Source: Strigamia acuminata (lineage: Eukaryota > Arthropoda > Chilopoda > Geophilomorpha > Linotaeniidae). Taken from it: 64,000 nt of DNA. The stretch spans positions 7,557,060-7,621,059 of the forward strand of contig OX442314.1 in the NCBI GenBank assembly GCA_949358305.1, read 5' to 3'. This document shows, one piece after another, positions 40,988-51,756 of this stretch (position 1 is the stretch's first letter; the number at the start of each line of letters is the position of its first letter). The notes beneath the pieces are model-generated. The model did no database searches. It saw only the letters and a program-made list of their open reading frames with translations, and had not been told where the DNA came from. Position numbers and translations under genes: made by a program.

Positions 40988-43900
40988 GACTCGTTTTTTG
41001 CCATGGCGAGTTTAATCTCAGCCATCTGCTTCATTATCGCGTCAAACTTAGCGTCTTCTTTCGCTGTTCTTGGGCACTCATTGGAATAGTGACCCGGTTG
41101 GTTACACTTAAAACAACGAATATTTGATTTGTCTCTTGGGGCTTCAATCGATTTCTTTTTTTCAGGGTCTACTTTCGACGGTGGCGTGTAATTTTTTCGA
41201 AAATACTTCGGAATTCGGCCGGCATTTGGTTTTAACCTGGCGCGAAATTCTTCTACCGCTCTATCTCGATGGATGAGATGTACTAGCGGTCCTTCCTCAT
41301 CGCAACCCGTTGATAAGGTATCGCGATAGCTTCGTATTTCTTCGTCCGTCGAATAATCGTCTTTTTCTTCTTTTTCGTCTGATTTTCCGACATTTTGTTC
41401 GGCTTCCTCCCCCTCCTTGACCTCCTCCAGTGTCGCTTGCATGGCTGACGCTGTCGGTGCCTTTTTAGGGGCGGCCAATGGGTTGGAAGGCAGCGTGGAT
41501 GTCAGTTTATTTTTTATTTGTAAACCAACGCTAGCTTCTGCCAGCTCCATTATACCGCTAAGATATTCAGTAGGGCGCATGATTTTGTCTGTCGCCCCAT
41601 ATCTTTCCGCACTCAACTTGAGACGTTTAGCGGTTGCTGCTTTCTCCGCTTCTGGTAAAGCGGAATAATATCTCTTCTCGATATCTATCGTGTTCTCGAA
41701 CAGGAAGGCGCTCATTTCTTCGTAGCTGCCTCCTGTCGGTGCCCTTTCTTCAAGTAGCACCCGTTGCGAGTATTCCGACAAACCGCCGAGAAAGAAAAGG
41801 TTGAATCCCGTGGCATGAAATTCCATCGGGGCCTTTTCGAACAACAATCTGGCGCGAATGTCGTAATCCATTATGGTTTCACCAGGCATCTGGCGAAGAC
41901 CTCGCATCTTTCGGCTCACCTCTTCGGGTGTCTCGCCGTAGCGCAGGTCGAATCTCATTAAAAAGTCGTCCCAATTGACGCCTTTCAATCCTTGGTACCA
42001 CTCACGTGCCGAGCCTGTCATTAGCTCGACAATACCGTGGGTGAGCATGTCTCCTACGGTGGCTTTAGTGGCAGTCTTAATTCGAATTACTTCGTCAAGG
42101 AAGCGATCTCCCGCTTTCCATGACCCGTCGAAACGGTTCTGAATATAAAATTGCCACCTAATATTCCCGGTAACACTCATGGTGTCACGTCGGGAGACAG
42201 CGTATTTTTTCTTTACGCGGTCACCAGTGTTACGATTACGATCATTTCGTTTGCTCAGATCGATTCCTTCGGCTTTTAACGAGCCAAGCAGGGCTCTTCC
42301 AAGCTCTCCCATCGTATACTGCCGACCCGTCGAATCGGTAAACGCGCTTTGTCGGGGAAGGTCCTGAAACTCCTCCCGTCGGTGGCCGCTATTTTCCGAT
42401 CGACGTCGTTTCTCTTTATCGCGCGGAGAGTTGGACCTCTTCCGGCGATTACTGGATTTATCATTTCGTCTGTCGTCGTCGGACGAGGGGTCGGAGCTGG
42501 GGTCGGGAGACGGTGAGTGGCGTGGCAGGTCGCGCCGTGAAGAGCTTGACTCTTTCCGGCCTCTACGACGGTCGTCACGTTCCCGTTCCCTGCGTTCGTC
42601 GCGTTCTCTCTCCCTTCGTCTTTCTCCGGAACCTCTCTCCGAATCGTGATGACTGGGTGCATTCGACTCCAGTTCATCCGACGACGAATCACTGTTTCCG
42701 TAGTGATACTGTTGCTGCCCTCTCTCGCGTTGACGTTCCTCTCGTGACGAGGTGCGGTCTTCGGAATGTTTTCTCGAAGGTCCGTCGTCTTTGAGGATGG
42801 GTACCGGCTGTTGCCAGTCGTTACCCCGCGGGTCGTCGCGTTGTCGGCTCGTGTGAGTCTGTTCTTCGTTACGACGCGCGTTGTTCGCATTTATTAATCG
42901 GTTGATAGCGTTGTTAGTGTTATCGTCTAACGCCATCATGCGAGGTCGAACGCGTTGTTCGGTCGAGACTTCCCGTTTGCGTGGAGTGACTGGCACTTCC
43001 TTTTTTCGCTCGGGTTTGGGGCTGACCTTCGGCGTGCGCTTCGGGTCGCCTTCTACGCTCTCGTCGGACAATTCGGACGAGCTAACTTCTGGCTTGCGAA
43101 CGGATTTTGGTTTGTCTCGTTGCAGCCTAGTCATGAAAGCTTGTTCAGCTTCTTGTTGAGAACGGAATGCATAACGATGTGCATGTAAGGCTCGATCAAC
43201 TATTTCGACTTCTTCTGGAGTAGTCGGAACGCGCTGGGATTTGCCGTACTCGAGAGCTCGCGCTTCTCTTTCCGCCAGCTTCCGCTTTCTCTCGCGGATG
43301 GCTTGTCGGGCCTCATTCTCGGCATCCGCTTCGAATTGAGCGGAGTCTACCATTTGTTGAGCGTATGCGTCTTCAACAACGGTGATTTCTGGGGATAACC
43401 TGTGCGCTCTTAAAGCTGCACGTACGATTTGTAATGTTTCGTACACAGTTATTTTTCCCGTTGGCAGAGTGTATCGTACACCTTCTGCCTGTGCCAACTG
43501 CATCGTGTCAACCAATGTGGCCGAGACGCTGTAAGGCTGGCTCGAGACACGCTCAGTTTTTGACGCATTGGACTTGTGTCCTTCAGACCTGACCGAAGCT
43601 GGGCGGCTTTGCGTAATTGGCGTGTTTAGTGTCGAATTAGCTGTCGTATTTGAGGCCGTCTTTTGTATCGGAGACGCCGCTTTCGGACTGCCCACCTCGG
43701 TGTCGTGCGTTAGACGAGGCGATGGGTTACGGGATAAAACCTCGTTTCCGCTCGTCTCGCCGTCACGGTTAGAACGCGGCAGTTTGGAGTGAGATTGCTC
43801 TTCACCCCGCTCTGTCTCGTCCAATCGCTGCCTCGTCTCGGAACGAGACGGGTGCGATGCCTCTGATGCGCTTCTGCGATCGGGTTTAGGCTTGCGCCGT

Positions 43901-44034
43901 TTTTGCCTCGCTTCGTGCGCTGAGGCTTTGGGTAAGGGACCTCCAGATCGCAAGTGATAGTCGGCGCCTTTACGACTGCCGGCTCTCTTGTTCGCGTCGG
44001 AGTCGGAATCCGTTACTCGGATATTGTCTGCCAT
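40954..44034 (-). CDS. gag: G2 gag, 1026 residues
   Basis: I start it at the ATG at 44034 (MADNIRVTDSDSD); an ATG eight codons upstream is in frame. It begins only 68 bases inside the 5' LTR. The N-terminal half is highly charged (Ser/Arg/Glu-rich, with RERERDERRERERDDRR-type stretches). It includes a motif YAFRSQQEAEQAFMTRLQ like that of G1 and G5 gag. The capsid region is at about residues 600-760. A CCHC knuckle CFKCNQPGHYSNEC lies near 41075-41115. The last 20 codons hold two slippery heptamers. The N-terminal region is long for a gypsy gag. Confidence 0.9.
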   Translation of the reverse strand: MADNIRVTDSDSDANKRAGSRKGADYHLRSGGPLPKASAHEARQKRRKPKPDRRSASEASHPSRSETRQRLDETERGEEQSHSKLPRSNRDGETSGNEVLSRNPSPRLTHDTEVGSPKAASPIQKTASNTTANSTLNTPITQSRPASVRSEGHKSNASKTERVSSQPYSVSATLVDTMQLAQAEGVRYTLPTGKITVYETLQIVRAALRAHRLSPEITVVEDAYAQQMVDSAQFEADAENEARQAIRERKRKLAEREARALEYGKSQRVPTTPEEVEIVDRALHAHRYAFRSQQEAEQAFMTRLQRDKPKSVRKPEVSSSELSDESVEGDPKRTPKVSPKPERKKEVPVTPRKREVSTEQRVRPRMMALDDNTNNAINRLINANNARRNEEQTHTSRQRDDPRGNDWQQPVPILKDDGPSRKHSEDRTSSREERQRERGQQQYHYGNSDSSSDELESNAPSHHDSERGSGERRRERERDERRERERDDRRRGRKESSSSRRDLPRHSPSPDPSSDPSSDDDRRNDKSSNRRKRSNSPRDKEKRRRSENSGHRREEFQDLPRQSAFTDSTGRQYTMGELGRALLGSLKAEGIDLSKRNDRNRNTGDRVKKKYAVSRRDTMSVTGNIRWQFYIQNRFDGSWKAGDRFLDEVIRIKTATKATVGDMLTHGIVELMTGSAREWYQGLKGVNWDDFLMRFDLRYGETPEEVSRKMRGLRQMPGETIMDYDIRARLLFEKAPMEFHATGFNLFFLGGLSEYSQRVLLEERAPTGGSYEEMSAFLFENTIDIEKRYYSALPEAEKAATAKRLKLSAERYGATDKIMRPTEYLSGIMELAEASVGLQIKNKLTSTLPSNPLAAPKKAPTASAMQATLEEVKEGEEAEQNVGKSDEKEEKDDYSTDEEIRSYRDTLSTGCDEEGPLVHLIHRDRAVEEFRARLKPNAGRIPKYFRKNYTPPSKVDPEKKKSIEAPRDKSNIRCFKCNQPGHYSNECPRTAKEDAKFDAIMKQMAEIKLAMAKNESKNESAQAAKK
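40981..40999 (-). promoter_or_regulatory. Two A AAA AAC frameshift heptamers (G2 gag/pol)
   Basis: Minus-strand heptamers occupy 40993-40999 and 40981-40987, both in the correct register (GCA AAA AAC GAG TCA AAA AAC). From either, the -1 frame stays open into pol. They lie within a 12-base in-frame duplication, 27-40 bases before the gag stop. Confidence 0.8.
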
Positions 44035-44082
44035 TTTTGGGTATGAAAATGATCTCAAGTTCTATTCGAGTCGTTTAAATCG

Positions 44083-44100
44083 ATCCCGGACAGGCCCCCA
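44083..44100 (-). other. G2 primer-binding site, tRNA-Pro-like
   Basis: Minus strand TGGGGGCCTGTCCGGGAT, two bases inside the LTR. The remembered animal tRNA-Pro site would be TGGGGGCTCGTCCGGGAT, so 16 of 18 match with a CT/TC difference. Confidence 0.6.
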
Positions 44101-44102
44101 CG

Positions 44103-45097
44103 TGTCGCGCTCAACTCGGTCTGTCGCTGATACGTGGTATGAGTCACTCTCTGATCTCGCAATACCGCTTTACTCAAGCGGTTACCCAAATAATGTAACA
44201 CGGCAAGACAATGTAAAAGGTAAATATAATAAATGTATTTATTATACGGGAATATACAGTTAAAAGGGAATAAAATATGTAAGGGAATAAAAAGGTAAAA
44301 GGAAAGGGGTGTGAAGTTGGCGGGAAACTGGTCGAGGTCGTCCTTTGTCGCTGTGGATCCAAGATGGCGTCCGCGTGGCAACGTGGTGTCGTCTTGGGCC
44401 GGCGTGGCAATGAATGGCGTCCTCGTCTCACGTTTCTCGTTCGGTCCTTCGGGCTCACGCTGGTCGGGCGCGAGTGAATGCCTGAAAGGTCTTACTTCTG
44501 GTCTGTTGTCTAGGTTTAGGGTTTTTTGTAGGTGTCCGGCGATCACACAGCGGCGGACGCTTGGTGGTTCCCGGCGATACACACAGCGGCGGGAACGCTC
44601 GTCGTGGTTACTGCAATTTAGGCTTGTGCGACCGTTTGTCTGCACAACTCGCTAAATTGGAGTAGGTTTACTATTTCTAGCTGGCTTGCTAAAATAGTGT
44701 GGTAATCTTGTTTCGCAGGTTACTCTGCGGAGGTTAACACAAATCAATCGTACTCACGTTGAAAGTCCCTTGTCCTAGGTCACTCCTGAAGTCTTTGTAC
44801 TTAGGCTTGATCGTTTTAGGACGTTTGGCTTTTACGTGTATCTTGGTTGATTTTTGTGTTGGTTCTGCCCGCTCAGTGCAAGGCGAATTCCTTTGCACAA
44901 AGCGGGGGTGACAGGTGACTAAAGCCACCCAATAGTGGAGAAGACGAATCTCCCCCACTCCCCCAGGGCAGACGCCCGTCCATTGACTGGATGTCAATGC
45001 TCTGAGGGAAGGGAGGCGCGCGTGCGACTCCCCTTCTTTACCCGTATGTAGGCCACGAGAGAAACTCTTCGTGCCCCACCCCAGTCGGGTCACCACA
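44103..45097 (-). repeat. G2 5' LTR (995 bp)
   Basis: I saw no difference from 31581-32575. Followed by the ACGA duplication and then G3 coding sequence. Confidence 0.95.
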
Positions 45098-45717
45098 ACG
45101 ATCACCATCAACAAAGTTCCGCAGTCGTCGCAGTCGAGATCCGTCCACTTTATCCAGTCGTGGGCACCACCGTCCTGTCCGTCCGCTCCCAGCGTGGCAT
45201 TTCCCGTCGCCAAACACGAACGCCGTTGGGACGAATTGAGTTCGAGCAACGCCACACGTAGGGATATGCTGTTCGCCGTCGAATCTCAGGTCGCGACAGT
45301 GCACGATGCGCAATCAGACCTCGCTTTCCTTGCCGAATTAGAGTCGCGAATCAGTTTGGTCGATCCCTCGGTAACTAACGAGCAGAAGGAAGCGCTCCGC
45401 AAAGTTTGCATCCGAAATTATGCCGCATTCACCCACAGCGCACCTCTCGGGTTGTGCCCCGACGTCGAATGCGATATTTCACTTACCGACGACACTCCGA
45501 TCCGGGAAAAGCCAATTCGTTTTAACGAAAAAGATGCGGCATTCGTGTCCGAATCGATCCGAAATTGGCAAAAACTTGGAATTTGCCGCCCATCGACCTC
45601 GCGCAACAATTTCCGTTTGTTTGTTGTCAACAACCCCGCTAATGTTACGACCCCTCGCCGCATCGTGTTGGATTTACGTCCACTCAACGCCAAACTTAAT
45701 CTAAAAGTTGACCATTG
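45098..45717 (+). pseudogene. G3 linker and start of reverse transcriptase
   Basis: Continues the G3 frame after G2. Contains the RT entry region (IREKPIRFNEKD) and the palm motif RRIVLDLRPLNAKL, and ends at a stop after 'KVDH'. The next RT part is in another frame, so a small indel occurred near 45710. Confidence 0.85.
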
Positions 45718-46260
45718 ACGAGACGCTCGAGAGACTCACGTGCAGCCAGCCGATGTTCTTCAATACTGTCGATGTCGCCCAGGCATTTTATAATATTAAG
45801 ATTCGTGCCCGCGATCAATCGATAATCGGATTTTGGACTCCCGACGGGCACCAGGAACTTTTGCGTATGCCTATGGGCATGGCGAACTCTCCTTTCATCA
45901 TGCAGGAGACGATGGACGACATTTGCGCCAATATTCCGGCTACCGAGCCTTACGTCGACGACGTCGCCCAAGCACACGCTCTTGTTGACTCTCTTATCGC
46001 TAATTTTGATTTATTGTTGCAGAGTATCATACGCAAGGGACTCAAAATCCACCTTTCCAAATGCCAGCTTTTGTCGAAGGAAATTCGTTTTTTGGGATAT
46101 TTGGTATCCGCCGCCGGTCGCCGCACCGACCCCGTCCGTCTCGAAGCAGTTTCTCGCTTTACCAAGTTCGTCACGGTGAAGCACCTGCGAGCATTCCTCG
46201 GTTTCGCCAGTTATTACCGACGCTTCATCCCTAATTTCGCTGCCAAGGTGAAGACGCTCA
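45708..46260 (+). pseudogene. G3 reverse transcriptase core
   Basis: Shifted frame of the same RT. Contains FFNTVDVAQAFYNI, the LRMPMGMANSPF motif and an intact YVDD at 45951-45962, then the thumb motif AFLGFASYYRRFIPNF. It is cut by C2 at the GCTCA target (46256-46260). Confidence 0.9.
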
Positions 46261-46743
46261 TGTAGCAGAGGAGTAGGCGCAGAGTGGTCAATTAGACCGT
46301 GTGGAAGCGTGAAACACGCACGAAAAACAAAGTGCGTGGCCGTGATGGCGGGCGCACGTAAATACCGCTAATGGCAGGTCAAATACAAGCTGCCGCACGT
46401 GGAAAACGTGCTTATTTGCAGCAAAAGACTACTACACAATGTAAAAATAATAAATGTTTACTTTAAAATAATACAACTTACAAATTGAGACCATTTTGGT
46501 GTGGAAAACATGGTTATGCTTGCACAGCCTGCAAGCAGCCATCTTGGACTAAGGAAAATATACAATGACACCATCTGGTGTTAGGAATTATCAACTTGAT
46601 ACAATTGAGCTGTGGGCAGCATTATACCCAATGATAAATAATTATATAAAGACAAAATAAATACAAAAAGCTACTCAGTGCAGATAAACACTAGGAAATA
46701 TCCGTAATGAGTACGGAGGACTATTTGGCATTGGAAAACAACA
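46261..46743 (-). repeat. C2 3' LTR (483 bp)
   Basis: Plus strand TGTAGCAGAGGAGTAGG...GAAAACAACA. Only the ends and scattered blocks ('gacaccatctggtgtt', 'gtacggaggact') are shared with the C1 LTR, so C1 and C2 are different subfamilies. It is followed by the polypurine tract at 46744-46756. Confidence 0.95.
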
Positions 46744-46950
46744 ATTTCCCCCTTCAATGCCAGATAGCCGCACAATTAAACAGAAATGGGGAAAATATCA
46801 TATGTAACTTTACAATTTTCAAATAATTAAGGAAAAACAACAAATCGAATCATCGAGCCGGGTACTATTATACAAATGTCCATCAAAGCCCGAAAATTCC
46901 CACTGGAACTCGATGATCCTCAAAATTTGGGTAAAACTAAATTAAGAATG

Positions 46951-49900
46951 TCACGATAGGTTGAAATTGAAAATCCGGGAAATCAGGAGACGCAGTTGAG
47001 ATGAACCCAACCATTTGGTGAAAATGTCTGCCACGTTTATTGATCCGGGGACTTTGCGCAATTGAAATGCACCTGCTGTGTACCATTCCCGAATCCAATG
47101 AAATTTCACTCGGATATGTTTCGTTTTACTGTTCTCCACGTCATTTGATGTGAATTGGATGGAAGAAAGCGCATCGGAGAACACTATAGGTGGTGAAGAT
47201 CTATTCAGCATCGGGACGGAACTGTAGACATAATCCAGCCAATAAAGCTCACGGACGCACTCAACGAGGGCGACAAACTCCGCCTCCATCGTTGAGCACG
47301 CCACGCTGGTCTGTTTTCTACAACTCCATCCGATGGGGACGTTTCCAATATAGGCTATATACCCGCCGAAACTCAAAGAAGTGCTGACTTCGGTGGCCCA
47401 GGACGCGTCAGTATATCCCCATAGTTGTCCATTGGAGCAATTTGACAGTTCAATTGCGTAATCCAAAGTATTGCCTACGTAGCGCACAACCTGCATGAGT
47501 GCCTTGATGTGCGTGTGGTTATAGCAATTGTTAAACTGTGACAACATTATAACTGAGAATAATATGTCGGGTCGTGTCCTCGATGCGAGGAAGAGAAGAG
47601 AGCCAATTAACGAACGATAAGGAAATTCTGGCAAGTCCTCTTTCGACCCTTTGACGAGCGTCGTTCCTGGTGTTACTGGGACCTTGATGAGTTTATCGGC
47701 GATAATTTCAAATTTCTTGAGAATCTTCTGTATGTATGCACGTTGAATGATGAAGATTCCTTTGGGAGTACGGATGAACTCTACACCTAAAAGTTTTGAA
47801 ATTGGGCCTAAATTGACGATGTCGAATTTGGTGCTAATGAGCGCAATTAATTGAGTCAGGACGCTATCCGTCGCGTAGAATAGAACTATATCATCGACGT
47901 ACACTAGCATTACGGCGGAGAAACCGTATATGTATACACAGTTGCATCCTGGTAATCTGTGAAATCCCAAATCGCGCAAAGTCTGATCTAGTTTTTCAAA
48001 CCATTGGCGCCCGGACTGATGGAGTCCGTAGAGAGACTTTATCAGAAGCCATACATGATTTGGGTTTGAACATGTCGCGCCAGCTGGAATGCGCATATAC
48101 ACCTTATGCGCAAGATCACCGTATAGGTATGCGCACTTCACATCTAAGTGTGCGTCCTTCCACCCTTTAAGCACTACTAGCAGGCAGAAGAATAGGCGTA
48201 TGAGAACAAAGTTGACAACTGGGCTAAAGACTTCATCGTAGTCCACTCCTAACGTTTGGCGAAAGCCCTGTGCCACTAATCTAGCGCGATATCTTGCTGG
48301 TTTGCCCTGCGCATCTTCCTTCAGTTTGAAGAGCCACTTGCATCCTAATATGGTTGTATTTTCCGGTTTAGGGACCTCTTCATAGACGCCTCTTTTTGCA
48401 AAAGTGTCTAACTCTTCATTAATGGCTTCCTGCCATTTGGTTGCATCCGGAAATCTTACAGCCTCTGCGTAACTTGTGGGATCACGACGACAAAGGTGCA
48501 CTCTGGGAAGTGGTGGCGGAAGATTCTCTAATTCATATTCCATGTTGCCAAAATAAAATAATTCGGGATCATAAGGAATATTGTTCATGTGACAGAATTC
48601 CTCAACGTCACCTCTAGAACGTAATCGGAGTCCTGCTTCTGGGAAATAATAAACATCGACTTTGAGTTTTCCAGGTTCCTGTACTTTGCGCAAATGTTCC
48701 TCTCTTTTCCAGTGTCTACACTCAGTATCTCCACCAATGTAACGCCATTTATATGCAGTTGCAGCTCCAGTTGGAGGTGGACCATGGTGGGCTGCTTGAT
48801 GAGCTTGTGGCGCATTTCCACGAGAGCCTCGACGAGCATTTACAAAACTCGGAGGTGAACCAGGTGGTGTATGACTTGGTGTATTGCCGGGAGTAATAAC
48901 TGGACTCGGCACCGGCGTTATTACTGGAGTAATTAGAGGAGCTCGAATAGGAGATCCCGGAGTTGGAGTAGCTGGCGGAGTCCGGAATTGAGCACCCGCT
49001 GGGGTCGAATCGTCAGAGTCATAGTCCGTATCACATTCATCCTCTGAATCCGGAAATTTGGGCCAGTCAGTATATTCCAGTCCGTCATCAAACCTCACAT
49101 GCGGTTGAGAAACTCGCAATGGTTGATAAGTTTGCGATGTTTGGCGCATTTGATCCATATCTGGTCCCATCCATGGCTCTTGCGGACCTCGATAATGGTT
49201 AGAGCGTTTGTACGATTGCCTTTCGTCAATTTGGACGTGAATGGATTCGATGACTTTATTGTCTTTTGGGTTCCAGATGCGATAACCTCGCGTTGTGGTG
49301 GCGTAACCAACTAAATAGCCCTCCCAAGCTCGTGGATCCAATTTGTCCCTGCCAGGAGCCGTGTGATGTACCCAGCATTTTGAGCCTAATTTCCGTAGGT
49401 GTCGGAGCGAAAGGGCACGTCGTCGCCACAAAATATAGGGCACCTCATTTTTGAGACGAGAATGAGGGCACCGGTTCTTTATATACGAGAATGTCACTGC
49501 GAATTCCGCCCAAAGTTCATTCGGAAGTCCAGTTTCATCTAGGATGGCACGCGTGTAATCCGCCATTGTGCGGTTTATTCTCTCCGCTGTGCCATTCATA
49601 GCGGGGCTATGGGGATTGGTCCGCTGGGCTTGAATCCCGGTCTCTTTTAAATAGCGGTCGAATTCGTTTGATAAGAACTCCCCTCCTCGGTCGGTTCGGA
49701 TGGCCTTCACTCGTTTGCCCGTCACTCGTTCGATTCGTGTGACGTAGTCTTTGAAGAGTCCAAACACTTGGGATTTTTGGGCCATCGGAAATATCCAGGC
49801 ATAGCGCGTGGCGTCGTCGATAATCGTTAGCACATAACGCGCGCCTCCGTAGGAAGTCGTTCTTGAAGCTCCCCACACGTCCATGTGTAGAAGATCTAGA

Positions 49901-51756
49901 GCCTTTGAAGAAATCGGATGTTCATCAGGTTTATGAGAAATGCGCGTTGATTTCGCAATTCGACAATGATTACACGAGAGTTCCTTGTTCACTTCTGCCG
50001 GTGTCACTCCATAAACTTGGTTATTTCCGGCCAAAAGCTTCATCGCATTGGTATGAAGGTGACCCAATCTGCTGTGCCATATCCCTGTCGCATCCTTTTT
50101 AACCGATGGTGCTGCAACTTTCTTTTGATTTGCCGACTTTGGATTCGGTTTGGAAGTTGGAGGAATTGCCTTTAATGTGTCGGCAAAGGATGGGACTTGA
50201 GGTAATGGATTGGTAGGAACAGGTACAGGAGGTGTCTTGGACTGGGTTACTTTGATTGGTGCAGGTGGAGGAATTTCATTTGGCAAAGGAGGGAATTCGA
50301 GCCGAAAATCAGTAAAAAGTTCAGGATTTTTCGACTTTTTCTTTGCTCTTGGATACTGGATGAAATCCTCTTCTGTCGTGACTAATGTTCGGGTCGGAGC
50401 GATTGACTGCGCAATAGGTACATCCACTGTTGACATCAGTGTTGAAGGTGTGCACAAGCCGTCGACATAATAAAGGCCGCCCTTTTCTTTGGCCCGAAGC
50501 ATTGGATGTTTAATGTCGGATTTGTAGACATAGACGTCTCCATTCCAAATATGGATGTGATGTTTAGTTTTGTCCATTTTTGACACCGAAATCAAATTCG
50601 CCTCGAATTTTGGCGCATACAACACATCATGGAGATTTACGACACATTCTACGTTGTTGATCATGGAGATAATCTGGACTTTGCCCTTTCCTAGAACTTC
50701 GGAATGTCCCTGGCCTAAAGCGATATTAAAGGGCACAACTTTGACAAAATCCTGAAACCATGCTTGAACGTGACACACATGATCGGTTGCCCCACAATCC
50801 ACGATCCATTCATGTGATTGCATGAAGTGAATTGTGGGCAACTGTTGCGGAGCACTTGTGAAAAAGTTTGTTTCCCGCCTTGCGCTGGAATTCCCCCTTG
50901 GTCTCGAATCATCCCGGTTTGAGTTCTTGTTGCGTTTGCGGCTTGAACTCCTCGGCTTCCTTTGAAGTGAAACTGCCGGTTGATTTTTGTCATCTCGGCG
51001 CGATGGCAAAGGACATTTATTTGCGTAATGGCCAAATTCCTGGCAATTAAAACACTGCACCGAAGGTAACGGTCGAGAGGGACGAGAACGATTTCTCCCA
51101 CGTTGCTGTTTTTCACCAGCATAGGCACGAGAATGTTTTGAATTGTCTATGTCGCGCGAATCCATAGCTTTGAGTCGCATATGTTCCGCGAGTAACTGTT
51201 CGGACACTTTCTTTGGTGTGAATTCACCGTTGGGCAAGTGATATGTTGTGAATGAAATCTGTGAATATTCACGAGGCAATAAGTCCAAGTATTGGTAAGC
51301 GTGGTGATCAGGCGAAGTTATCTCTCCGATATCTTTCATTTGGCGGACATGATAGTCAACGCGTCCTAAGAAGTCGGCCATATCTTCGCCCTGCTCTAGG
51401 CGCAAATTCAAAAATTCGCGGCGCATGGCTGCCTGCCGCGCACGAGATGATGGCACATAAATGTTGGCTAAAATGTCCCATGCTTCCTTCGGGGTTTTAC
51501 AATCATCTAGCGCAGACTTCTTCGCCTCGCTTACAGAACAGTTTATTAAGCCTAATGCCTTGGCTTTACGACGCTTGTATTTCTTCTTTTCCTTATCTCC
51601 GGCGGTTTTAAGGAAATCTTGCTCTTCTTCTTCCGTCACATGTTCCCACAATTCCTCACTTCTCAGCACCATGCGCATTGAGCGCTGCCATAGTTCGTAG
51701 TTTCCTACGCTGAGAATGGGAAGTGGCCCGGAATTTCCTTCGACGGACTTGGACAT
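46951..51756 (-). CDS. C2 Gag-Pol polyprotein, 1601 residues
   Basis: ATG at 51756; a single frame with no stop. Domains in order: a UBN2/copia-type gag (about residues 15-200), then CCHC knuckle CFNCQEFGHYANKC (235-248). The aspartic protease is at D320 in the motif VDCGATDH, with Cys where Ser/Thr is usual. Next come a GAG-pre-integrase (around WHSRLGHLHTNA) and the integrase core with catalytic residues in LHMDVWG, RTDRGGEF and NGTAERINR. A Pro/Ser-rich linker is followed by the reverse transcriptase (DEVFSPVV, YVDD at 1286-1289) and RNase H (GYTDASWATE, STMEAEFVAL). All the parts needed for copia-type retrotransposition are present, so this copy may be active or recently so. Confidence 0.96.
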   Translation of the reverse strand: MSKSVEGNSGPLPILSVGNYELWQRSMRMVLRSEELWEHVTEEEEQDFLKTAGDKEKKKYKRRKAKALGLINCSVSEAKKSALDDCKTPKEAWDILANIYVPSSRARQAAMRREFLNLRLEQGEDMADFLGRVDYHVRQMKDIGEITSPDHHAYQYLDLLPREYSQISFTTYHLPNGEFTPKKVSEQLLAEHMRLKAMDSRDIDNSKHSRAYAGEKQQRGRNRSRPSRPLPSVQCFNCQEFGHYANKCPLPSRRDDKNQPAVSLQRKPRSSSRKRNKNSNRDDSRPRGNSSARRETNFFTSAPQQLPTIHFMQSHEWIVDCGATDHVCHVQAWFQDFVKVVPFNIALGQGHSEVLGKGKVQIISMINNVECVVNLHDVLYAPKFEANLISVSKMDKTKHHIHIWNGDVYVYKSDIKHPMLRAKEKGGLYYVDGLCTPSTLMSTVDVPIAQSIAPTRTLVTTEEDFIQYPRAKKKSKNPELFTDFRLEFPPLPNEIPPPAPIKVTQSKTPPVPVPTNPLPQVPSFADTLKAIPPTSKPNPKSANQKKVAAPSVKKDATGIWHSRLGHLHTNAMKLLAGNNQVYGVTPAEVNKELSCNHCRIAKSTRISHKPDEHPISSKALDLLHMDVWGASRTTSYGGARYVLTIIDDATRYAWIFPMAQKSQVFGLFKDYVTRIERVTGKRVKAIRTDRGGEFLSNEFDRYLKETGIQAQRTNPHSPAMNGTAERINRTMADYTRAILDETGLPNELWAEFAVTFSYIKNRCPHSRLKNEVPYILWRRRALSLRHLRKLGSKCWVHHTAPGRDKLDPRAWEGYLVGYATTTRGYRIWNPKDNKVIESIHVQIDERQSYKRSNHYRGPQEPWMGPDMDQMRQTSQTYQPLRVSQPHVRFDDGLEYTDWPKFPDSEDECDTDYDSDDSTPAGAQFRTPPATPTPGSPIRAPLITPVITPVPSPVITPGNTPSHTPPGSPPSFVNARRGSRGNAPQAHQAAHHGPPPTGAATAYKWRYIGGDTECRHWKREEHLRKVQEPGKLKVDVYYFPEAGLRLRSRGDVEEFCHMNNIPYDPELFYFGNMEYELENLPPPLPRVHLCRRDPTSYAEAVRFPDATKWQEAINEELDTFAKRGVYEEVPKPENTTILGCKWLFKLKEDAQGKPARYRARLVAQGFRQTLGVDYDEVFSPVVNFVLIRLFFCLLVVLKGWKDAHLDVKCAYLYGDLAHKVYMRIPAGATCSNPNHVWLLIKSLYGLHQSGRQWFEKLDQTLRDLGFHRLPGCNCVYIYGFSAVMLVYVDDIVLFYATDSVLTQLIALISTKFDIVNLGPISKLLGVEFIRTPKGIFIIQRAYIQKILKKFEIIADKLIKVPVTPGTTLVKGSKEDLPEFPYRSLIGSLLFLASRTRPDILFSVIMLSQFNNCYNHTHIKALMQVVRYVGNTLDYAIELSNCSNGQLWGYTDASWATEVSTSLSFGGYIAYIGNVPIGWSCRKQTSVACSTMEAEFVALVECVRELYWLDYVYSSVPMLNRSSPPIVFSDALSSIQFTSNDVENSKTKHIRVKFHWIREWYTAGAFQLRKVPGSINVADIFTKWLGSSQLRLLISRIFNFNLS

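Larger units (their letters stand above)
31581..45097 (-). mobile_element. G2: complete gypsy element with a long third ORF, 13.5 kb
   Basis: LTRs 31581-32575 and 44103-45097 (995 bp, no difference seen), with the target duplication ACGA (31577-31580 and 45098-45101). On the minus strand: 5' LTR, primer site, gag, pol in -1, a gap, the third ORF and a polypurine tract. All three ORFs are uninterrupted, so it looks young and potentially active. Inserted in the linker between protease and reverse transcriptase of G3. Confidence 0.94.
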
